Made by a program: the position numbers and the translations under genes
In this document: piece after piece, positions 20,301 to 27,514 of the stretch
Numbering within the stretch: the first letter of the stretch is position 1
How the letters are laid out: the number at the start of each line of letters is the position of its first letter
The notes under the pieces: generated by a model
The model's database searches: none
What the model was told of the DNA's origin: nothing
Seen by the model: only the letters and a program-made list of their open reading frames with translations
From: Hypsibius dujardini
Taxonomy: Eukaryota > Tardigrada > Eutardigrada > Parachela > Hypsibiidae
Direction of reading: 5' to 3'
NCBI GenBank assembly: GCA_001579985.1
Contig: LRSR01011186.1
Coordinates: 1 to 27,514 of the forward strand
DNA length: 27,514 nucleotides

Positions 20301-23300
20301 GGTGGTCGGGGTGTGCCTGGAGATGTCCGTCGTCCAGCAGATTAATCAGAGTGATTTCGCCCGCACCCAAACGCTGGAATCTTTCTGGCCGGTTGCCGCG
20401 GAACTGAAACAGCTAGATCGCCCCACATCAGCTCGGTCGTCGCCGAAGAAGCGGGAGGCGTCGGCGGCAGCAGCAGGCGACCTGGCTGACTTGCATCGTT
20501 CCCGGAGCGTTCACAATCTCGACAGCCGGAAGGAGGATCACAGTACAGATTCCGGTTATTATGCTTCCCTGCCGAGGCATTTCAGCGGCAAGTCCGAGTA
20601 CGACCGATCGTCCCCGCCTCCGCCGCCGACGGCAAGTTTGGTGTCGAGATATCCGGAGAAAATGTCAAACGGCGAAGGGGACAAGCTGTTAGTCTTTTCG
20701 TTTGTCTGTCGGTATCTTGAGTCATGCAATCTGTCTTTCGCCCTGTTATCCAATTAAGACTTTCAGAGAAAAAATAGTTTGCAGTTAATTTTACAAGCTT
20801 GAGTCGGCAGATTTCGAATCAGACAGACAGATGAACAGACAGACATAATGTATTATTACCCTTGCCAGATAAATTACAGTTAAATGTGCAAAGAGCTGTT
20901 TTAGTAGCATTAGTAATTCATGTGATTAGAAGTTCTACAGAAACAAGACGATAAAACTGAAAGACTTAAGAGTTAAATGCACGCCCGATTGCTGTTGTGA
21001 TCATCGCAAATTAAGGACAAACCCGAGCCAGAACGGATATTAAATTAAGCCACAATGATAACAAGATTTGAATAACATTTAAATTAATTTGTTTAAGATA
21101 ATTTATTTAAATGCCCTATTTTCGGACTTTAAATATCGTTGTCCGCCTTCCTATGTCTACCTATTACTTGTCTGGATATCTATTCGCTGATCTTAATGTC
21201 TCTGTCCTTGTTTGTTCGGCCATTTGTTCCCCGTCTGGGTGTTTCTTCCTTTGCCCGTCTGTCTGCCCGTCTGTCTGCCCCTCTGCCTTTCTGTCTGTTT
21301 TCATTCCTGCCAGCCTTCCTTTCTATGTCTGTATCTGTCTGCATCACTGTCTGTCTGTCTAGTTCATCGTCTGCCTGTTTGTTTGTCTGTTGGCAGGGCT
21401 CTTTTACAACTGGTTTAGCAGCGCTCTGTATCTTGATCCTTTATGTTGCCTAGATATCCGGAGAAGCGGTCAGAAAGCGGTCATGGCGGGTTTAACGAGG
21501 ACGAGCAGTATTACTGGAAAGACTCGCGGCCGCTACCGCTGCCGCCGGTGATCAGTAGACCGGAAGCGGTCCCCACCAAGACCCGCGTCCAGGCGACCGC
21601 GTCGACGCAGGTCTCTCCCGAGTCTACGGTCCTCCGAAAGGATAACCAAACCGAGACCGGTGTGTGAAGTATTTCATTTTTTCCCAATCAACGATTACAC
21701 GTTTTTCCAACTTCGGTACCTGTTGTTTAGATCCAGACATGAGACCGGCAACGCGACCGAAGCCACAGACGATCAACGGTTTCGGACCGGACCGGTTCTT
21801 CTCCGCCACCTCGACGGACAGCTTCGGCCAGCCATTGCCCGACGCGACTCACCGCTACGTCTGTACTATTTACCTCTATAAGATCAAAATCAACTCTCCG
21901 AACTACCGCTACACCGTGCCTGTGTACTTGCGCTATCAGTATCCTTTCTTCGGGAGTGCCGCGCAGGTGTTGACAAGACCGGCGGTGGAAGTCCCGCCCA
22001 AGCAGGAGGTCATTCTGGATAATAACTGCCTGACGCAGTTTAGCTTTGGATGCTCGGAGACGCAGCTGCAGACAGCTTTTCGGACGTATGTCTCTGCTGT
22101 CACTTGTGGCTTCATATGCTTGTGTCTTGCTCAGCTTGTTTACCTGTCTTATCTGTCTATCTCTCGATTTTCCGTCTGTCTGTGTTTATCTGTCTATTGC
22201 CTGTAAATCTTTCTATCTGCTGATATAATTTTCTGCCTCTCAGTGTGTCTTTTTTTACCGGTTTGTTTTTAGAACTTCTTTGCTGCTGGTTTCGTTTCCT
22301 TTCCTGTAAGTCTCTCTTGTCTGCCTCTTTGTGTGAGTATCGATCGTTCTGCTTGTAGATGTTTTTGTCTGTCTTTCGTTGCATACCTATCCATTTGCCT
22401 TTCAATTTGTTTGTTTGTTGATAGTTTTGTCTGTGCGCTTGTTTGTCTACCCGTTTACCTGTACTTTTTGTCCGTGCGACTACTCCTGAGTTGGCTTGCT
22501 TTTCTTGCGCTTACTCTTAAATTCGTCCTGTTTGGTAGCGCACCGCTGTGTATTGAGGTCTGGAAAAACGGCGGAGGCAACCACGACGAACTGATTGGTC
22601 AGGCCAAGTTCCGGTGGGATGCGCTCCTGCGATCGGAATTGACGGTCATCTACGACAAGGACCAGCCGGTCGACCGGCAAATGCACGACGCATGCCTGGA
22701 AGTGGTTGATCTCCAAACGTAGGCCCCAACCTTTTGGTCTTGCTAGACGAGCTAATTCGTATTCGGTCCCCTGTAATTTTTCAGTTTTCATATACTGTTT
22801 CTTCACAGAGATAAATATCCTAAACTTGGTGAGCTGCAAGTGTGCCTGACCTTAGACGATTACGGCCCGGTCGATCGACAAACCGTGGAGACGTCGTCCA
22901 TCCGGCCTGCGCCGCCCTTCGAAACTAAACCGCCACCGGGCTCGCAACGCGACGCAACGACCACGAGTAAGCGATCACCGCCTTCGACATATGTCAACTT
23001 GGAGGAGATGGAGAAGACCGCTGCCTTCGAGCTCGAGGTCTGGAAAGAACGGGAGGAAAAAAAGTTTAAGGCTCAGGTAAAGAATCCTACCATCTCACAG
23101 ATTAACCGGAAGGGAAATAGACAGGCATGCGGGAACGCAGGCAGGAAGATAGGTAGACTAACTGCCAGGCAGTTAGGTTAGAAGACATAGATAGACGTTT
23201 GGGAAGATTAAGAGACAGACCGACCGACCGACAGGCAAACGGAAACCAAGATTTGCACAGGCAGACAATTAGACAGACATATCGGCAGACTGACAAACAT

Positions 23301-25478
23301 TCAGACAGACATCCGACAAACGGACAGGCAAACAGACAGACGGAAAGACCGGTTAGTGAAAAGTAAGGAAAAAATCTCAATAATCATCGATATGCCGTGT
23401 TGCAGTTGAAGAAGCGAGAAGATGATACAATGCGCAACATTGCCGAAGAATGGGATCGCCGGACCAAACAGCAAAAAGCTTACGTTGACGAAAGTATAAA
23501 AAAGTACAACGACCTTGAGTGCCAGTTGCGCGATCTGATCCTTGAGAACACGCAAAAAGAAAAGGCTCTCAGCGAACGTGATAGGCGGGTGCGTTTACTA
23601 CTTTCCCTCCTGCCCAAATTATTACTTCCAAACAATAATGTCACCGCTTTTAATCTGCCGCAGATCACCGAAGCGGAGCGGTTTCTCCAGGCGGAGAAGA
23701 CCAAATTCACCGACGAACTGGAGAGCATCAAAACCAAGGTCTTTGAAGAGTTCACTAAGCGTCTGAGTCTGGAACAGTCCGCACAGGCCCTTTTAAAGGG
23801 CGAAATCAAGCAGCTATGCTGCCAGATTGAGGACTTGAAGCAGAAGAAGACGGAACAGGATGGAGTGATTGCACGACTCCAGGAGGCCGAACGACAGAAA
23901 CCGCAGCAGGAACGCGAAGCACAGGCTGAAATCAACCGACTACAACAGGAAAAGGTGTGCTGATGCTTTCTGGCGTTTCAAATTTAGTTCATTGAAAAGA
24001 AACATTTTAATTTTCTAAAGGACAAACAGAAGAATGTTTCTTACAAACATTTTTTTATCTAAATCAACTTGAAACGACACGCGGGTAGCGATATTTATTA
24101 AGCTGTGCTCTGGTGTGTTTTCTTGCAGACCGATTTGCAGTGCCGTTTGACGTCCGCCTGTGAGTCCAAAGAGCACTACAAGCAGCAGCTCAGTCTGGCC
24201 CTCACCGAGGCCAAGAGTGCCCAGCAGCGCGCCGAAGCGGAGAAGGACCAACGGATGCGGGAGAAGGAGACGGAAAACGCCACGCTCCGTCTGCAGATTG
24301 CCCAGCTGAACGGCAACGGCCAGCGAGCCTCACAGCACAACAGCCAGCGTTCGGTCTCACAGAAGGCCAGCAGCGGTCGCTCCTACCGCAACGATGAGAA
24401 TGACAAGGGCAGTGCAAATGATGATTGCGACGACGAAGGCGAAAGCTGCGATGAGGAAGAGGAAGAAGTGACGCCTCGCAAGCATAGGTAAAGGGAAATG
24501 AAATGAAAGACCCAGAAAACGGCGAACGAACAAACGAATGGAAGAACGAATGAGCGAAACCATACCAAACGAAATGAAAATGCGAAAAAAAGGCAAGCGG
24601 GAATTGGCGAGTTGGTCAAAACGAGCGAAATGCAACAATTCGAAACCATTGAAATAGCTGTGCCAAAATACGTCTTATTTGTCAAACATCAACTGATTTT
24701 TCTTGAATCAATACGCATCTAAATCGCCTCTCTTTAAGCAAATTCATTCAGAAAGTGAAAACCAATAAGTTTATAAAAATGTACGGACACTTTGGTTTAA
24801 TATTTTTGATTTTGATTTTCGGTCAACAATTTGTTTTTCTGATTTTATTGAATGTTTTCACTGTAGACATTCTTTGACCTGGCGCTTTGATTTAACGCAT
24901 CTGGCGCACAATTGTGACAGATGGGATTACAACTGGACTATAAACCGTGAGACGTGGTTTTTTAATAGGAGCCAATTATCGATATTTTTGTTGAAAAAAA
25001 AGTTCGAACGGTCATCCTTAATTTTAATTAGCTTCCAGAAGAATATAACTTTTTTCTTTCCACCGTCCGTTTCAGGTTGGCGATGCAGTTTAATCTGCCG
25101 GAGATGCGGAACGGCGCAGGCAAGGGTCACGGTCCAACCACCAAGAAGGGCCGCAGTGAAAAGCCGCACCACCACCACCACCTCGCAGCAATAAACGGTC
25201 ATATGCCTTCTTCCGGAATGATGGCCGCCTTTTCCGGCGGCAGTTCCAGTTCCGGTAGCGGAGGGCGCGGCGACACGGAAGGCAGACGCCACAGCGACGA
25301 GGACGACGCAGCTGATGGCGATCCGACCGAGCAGTTGGCTCAAGCCATGGAGGAACGTAATCTGCTGCTGCGGACTGGCGTGTACCAGCAACGCGACACG
25401 GTGATTGTCGAGCTGGACAAGAAGATTCTGCGTTTGGAGGCGGAGCTGCGCATTTCTCACCGCGCCGTCAAATTTTGA
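17394..25478 (+). CDS. CEP120: Centrosomal protein CEP120, 13 exons
   Basis: Centriole-elongation and ciliogenesis protein, 1212 aa (human about 986). Exons: 17394-17445, 17530-17686, 18337-18593, 19201-19550, 20110-20687, 21454-21659, 21731-22085, 22539-22718, 22809-23076, 23406-23588, 23664-23954, 24129-24487, 25076-25478. All junctions are GT..AG with matching phase (3639 nt). The N-terminal C2 domain (about 7-145) has LLVVTVLTGRNFP, the hallmark VQRTPIKI and IGYRILDLR. The second C2 (about 175-330) contains YQIGP and EFFFHYEVMGN. Residues 380-560 are Ser/Pro-rich. The third C2 (about 574-725) contains RYQYPFFGSAA, PAVEV and CLTLDDYG. A coiled coil (about 775-1040) begins ELEVWKEREEKKF. 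It is followed by an acidic DDCDDEGESCDEEEEE stretch and a His-rich, Gly/Ser-rich insert. The diagnostic C-terminus, EERNLLLRTGVYQQRD..IVELDKKI, closes it. In known CEP120 the C2 domains bind microtubules and CPAP, and the coiled coil dimerises at daughter centrioles. Unusually, the linker and tail are expanded relative to human. Confidence 0.95.
18797..18818. repeat. (AT)n microsatellite in CEP120 intron 3
   Basis: About 11 uninterrupted AT units inside the 607-nt intron 18594-19200, in generally AT-rich sequence. Confidence 0.8.
20700..20850. repeat. CTGT then GACA patches at the start of CEP120 intron 5
   Basis: TTTGTCTGTCGG and CTGTCTTTCGCCCTG follow the donor at 20688. Then GACAGACAGATGAACAGACAGACA appears around 20821-20845, the opposite orientation of the larger tract further down the same intron. 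Confidence 0.6.
21165..21395. repeat. Degenerate CTGTCTGCC tract in CEP120 intron 5
   Basis: Pyrimidine-rich 4-bp-period repeat on the transcript strand, for example CCCGTCTGTCTGCCCGTCTG around 21257-21276. It encodes only false Cys/Leu/Ser/Val-rich frames and lies upstream of the acceptor at 21453. Confidence 0.75.
22095..22480. repeat. Degenerate CTGT/TTGT tract in CEP120 intron 7
   Basis: Most of the 453-nt intron is TGTCTGTC/TTTGTCTG-like sequence on the transcript strand, running to near the acceptor at 22538. Confidence 0.7.
23100..23345. repeat. Degenerate GACA tract in CEP120 intron 9
   Basis: GACAGACAGG and GACCGACCGACC units on the transcript strand fill the 329-nt intron 23077-23405. 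The orientation is opposite to the tracts in introns 5 (main part) and 7. Confidence 0.75.
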
Positions 25479-25483
25479 ATAAA
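25478..25483 (+). terminator. CEP120 poly(A) signal overlapping the stop codon
   Basis: The stop TGA (25476-25478) shares its last base with AATAAA, followed by a G/T-rich stretch (TTTGTGTGTGTCTG) around 25509-25522. Cleavage would leave a 3' UTR of only about 15-30 nt. Confidence 0.6.
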
Positions 25484-25522
25484 TAATGAATAATTTTGTA
25501 CCCGTGGGAGTTTGTGTGTGTC

Positions 25523-25977
25523 TGTCTCTCTGCGAATCTGCATTTATGAATCTGGCGGACGTGGTTGTTACGTCGTTATCTCTTCCGGCTCGAGTTGGTG
25601 GTTTGTTGAGACTTGGAAATACTTCTGTTGCTTTGACTTTTTAAATCCGTTATGTCTCGTTCTGCCGTCCTCGAATTCTTTAACCCTCTCTTTACCGTCC
25701 CTCCTTTTGACGTAACCTGCACCCTTTTAGCAGTATTTTTATCCAGAGAATCTGCCTAGAACTGCACGTATCACCCGTTATGGCAAGCATGACCCTTGCG
25801 ACTAGACCGGACTTCAAAGTGTCGACAGAGTTGTCTCACTCCCTGTACTCGGCGGTGACAGCTCGGCCTACACTCACATTTTTATTGTGTACATTTTCGT
25901 AGTTCTCGTATGCCGGGTAATAATGCTATACGACAGGTTACAAATACGCGGCAAATTTCAGCCTCTGCCTGCCACGA
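25523..25977. other. Intergenic after CEP120
   Basis: No recognisable exon. The frame at 25512-25715 is pyrimidine-biased and without a domain. Confidence 0.4.
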
Positions 25978-25979
25978 TA

Positions 25980-26362
25980 AACCTTTGGTCAGAAAAATCG
26001 GAACGCTTGATTTGTTAAGAGGCAATTTGTAACCACAAGGCTGCAGGCTATACAAAAAAGTTCTTTGATTTGAGGCGGAAATAGTTGGCCATAAGATTTT
26101 AGTGCGCATTTGCGCAACACAGACTGTGCATTGCGCACGACAGCTTTCACTCTGCTGACAGAAGTATTTAATTCACCGGAAAGAATGGGAAGACGTAAAC
26201 CCTGAAACAAAGTATTTGTTCTATTTTACGATGCATTGTTTCACTCTTGACGTCTTCCCATTCTTTCCGGTGAATTGAATACCTTTTAAATAATTAAATA
26301 ATTAAATAGAACTAAATTGCCTCTTGACAAATCGAGCGTCGCGATTTTTCTGACCAAGGGTG
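25980..26362. mobile_element. TA-flanked foldback / MITE-like element
   Basis: Outer terminal inverted repeats 25980-26028 and 26314-26362 match at about 43 of 49 positions and start MACCYTTGGTCAGAAAAATC. A second, internal inverted repeat (26164-26196 against 26250-26282) is 33 bp with one mismatch, around a 53-nt loop. Both outer ends abut the dinucleotide TA (25978-25979 and 26363-26364), the insertion site of Tc1/mariner-type elements. There is no transposase frame, so it would be non-autonomous. The left half is about 100 bp longer than the right, which includes small GCGC palindromes near 26104-26140. Confidence 0.65.
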
Positions 26363-26465
26363 TAGTATATATGGCTGACTGCTTCTTTGCAGCGCGAGTC
26401 AACCAATTACCGTTACATCTATTATTAAAAAATCCGTTCCTTTTGTTACACTTTTCTCCATAGCA

Positions 26466-26488
26466 GATAGAGAGAGAGAGAGAGAGAA
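26466..26488. repeat. (AG)n microsatellite
   Basis: About 11 AG units followed by AAAGAAAGA, in intergenic DNA between the foldback element and the GPCR relic. Confidence 0.8.
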
Positions 26489-26494
26489 AGAAAG

Positions 26495-26959
26495 ACATCA
26501 AACTCAACTACTTCTGTGGAAAAACATAGTGGAAGCTGAAAAGAATTGCTTCTTGCTAACACATTCGGCGACCCGGCTTTTATTTTCAACACAATTAAAG
26601 CGCTGGGTTGCCCTTAATCGGCTAAACATTAGTTAATAAGGTTTGTTCTCGTTAGCGGTTTATTTAATTTTGCTAACAAAAGCGTCGAATAATTTTGAAT
26701 CAAATCAGACATGAAAAGCGACGCGATTGCGATCTTTTTGCTTTTATTTAATTTCCAAAGTCATGTAATAATTCAATATTTCTCTGATGTTGCAAAAAAA
26801 TTGCGACGTTAATTTAATAAAATACAAATATGTATATTGCAAAGAACACGTTTCGTTTAAAAATAATTAAAATCGTAATTACAGTAAAATTAAATTGCTG
26901 CTAATATATAGGATGAACCGACTGCAAAAAGCAATAAGAAATTAATCAGCACGAATAAT
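26495..26959. other. AT-rich intergenic stretch
   Basis: Strongly AT-rich with no exon recognised. If the GPCR relic downstream had upstream exons for TM1-TM4, they are not here. Confidence 0.45.
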
Positions 26960-27390
26960 TGACTCTTGACCACCGGAACCGCCACCGTTCCTGCGTTGGA
27001 GTGCGCGCATGATAAACGCGTCCCCGCCGGGAAGCTCTTCTTCACGCTGGACTTTTTCCTCCCCGTCGGCATCACCGGGATCTGTTGTCTTGTCATATTA
27101 GCTCACGTAATTAAAGTGCGTCGTCGACGACCTCAGTTCGTCATGGACGGCTCATCGATTGAAGCAACTTCCAACACTACGGCGGGGTCCTTGGTTAGCA
27201 CAACGAGACGACTCTATCAGGCGCGGTTAGCCGTGGCGATAATGCTGATCGGGTCTACTTCTGGGTCAGAATCACCAATTTGCCCTACATCGTGGTCACG
27301 TCCGGGATCGTTCCCGATTTCGCCGGGAGACATTCTGTCTAGAACGCCTGGATCTGGTGGTTGCTGGTTGTACAGTTCACCGCCACCCCG
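26960..27390 (+). pseudogene. GPCR relic covering loop 2 to TM7
   Basis: The frame from about 26960 encodes an extracellular-loop-2 cysteine (LECAHDKRVPAG), TM5 (LFFTLDFFLPVGITGICCLV), a basic third loop and the start of TM6 (ARLAVAIMLI). At 27251-27252 the frame slips, equivalent to one lost base. TM6 then continues in the next frame as VYFWVRITNLPYIVVTSG. A TAG at 27340-27342 interrupts loop 3, and TM7 follows (NAWIWWLLVVQFTATP). It ends at CCG|GTAAAG, a good donor exactly at the NPxxY-equivalent proline. An in-frame TGA lies two codons before the first coding-like codons, and no acceptor or TM1-TM4 is visible upstream, so the copy is also 5'-truncated. Two lesions could be assembly errors, but with the truncation a pseudogene is more likely. 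Confidence 0.65.
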
Positions 27391-27512
27391 GTAAAGTGGC
27401 ATACTGACATTGTGTCGGTCGACAATATGTCCTCACAGACATTGTGTCCCTTTTTTGAATGTCTCATCCGGCTCTTTGACTCCAGCCATTGCGGCAGCGT
27501 GGACATTCTGTC
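27329..27512. repeat. Cluster of GACAnnnTGTC palindromes
   Basis: Five 11-bp copies start at 27329, 27406, 27421, 27438 and 27502 (centres TTC, TTG, ATA, TTG, TTC). The first and last have one extra flanking matched base pair on each side. They sit in the last exon of the GPCR relic, the following intron-like sequence and the window edge, so the cluster may continue beyond 27514. Confidence 0.55.
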
Positions 27513-27514
27513 CT

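Noticed and set aside
21111-22405. Similar CLSVC-type frames within CEP120 introns 5 and 7
   Set aside because: Same repeat artefact; the CEP120 exons on either side join in phase without them.
1-27514. CRISPR arrays, rRNA genes, bacterial operons
   Set aside because: Introns, poly(A) signals and animal gene families show nuclear metazoan DNA; no regular spaced repeats or rRNA-like blocks were seen.

Overview
This is animal nuclear DNA: several genes carry spliceosomal introns with GT..AG ends, many of them only 67-90 nt long, and the gene content (rhodopsin-class GPCRs, a natriuretic-peptide-receptor-like ectodomain, a GT31 glycosyltransferase, the centriole protein CEP120) is metazoan. Small introns, moderate spacing and divergent fast-evolving GPCRs suggest a compact-genome invertebrate. 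A tardigrade or similar ecdysozoan would fit, but nothing in the window proves it. Gene models below were joined by hand from open frames, splice consensus and matching intron phase; no transcript data were available.

Layout. 1-1879: no gene recognised. 1880-3754 (-): three-exon class-A-like GPCR (372 aa). 5021-5712 (-): 3' part of a receptor with the membrane-proximal half of an ANF/receptor-guanylate-cyclase ligand-binding domain, one TM helix and a very short tail, followed by a poly(A) signal. 6352-7238 (-): two-exon gene for a small secreted peptide with a twin CX3C motif, with a TATA box. 9078-9734 (-): a second damaged or partial receptor-like locus, apparently another ligand-binding-domain segment plus a C-terminal TM exon. 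10240-11403 (+): two-exon GPCR (358 aa). 11680-12390: repeat-rich intergenic DNA with a palindromic element and a separate 103-bp near-perfect hairpin. 13235-15091 (-): three-exon beta-1,3-galactosyltransferase-like GT31 enzyme (364 aa). 15092-17393: AT-rich divergent intergenic region. 17394-25478 (+): 13-exon CEP120 (1212 aa), the best supported gene. 25980-26362: a foldback/MITE-like element flanked by TA. 26960-27390 (+): a broken GPCR exon (TM5-TM7) with a frameshift and a stop.

The genes do not form a pathway. Three of eight loci are GPCR-like, two look like pieces of cyclase-type receptors, and one encodes a secreted peptide, so the left half is a signalling-rich, fast-evolving neighbourhood. 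The right half holds two housekeeping-type genes whose introns are loaded with degenerate CTGT/GACA tetranucleotide tracts. Those tracts create many long false reading frames rich in Cys, Leu, Ser and Val.

The most interesting leads are the twin-CX3C secreted peptide, the tail-less ANF-type receptors, two 75-nt stop-free introns of length 3n, complementary repeat tracts flanking GT31 exon 2, a shared intron position at the TM7 proline of two GPCRs, the foldback elements, and a cluster of GACAnnnTGTC palindromes at the right edge.
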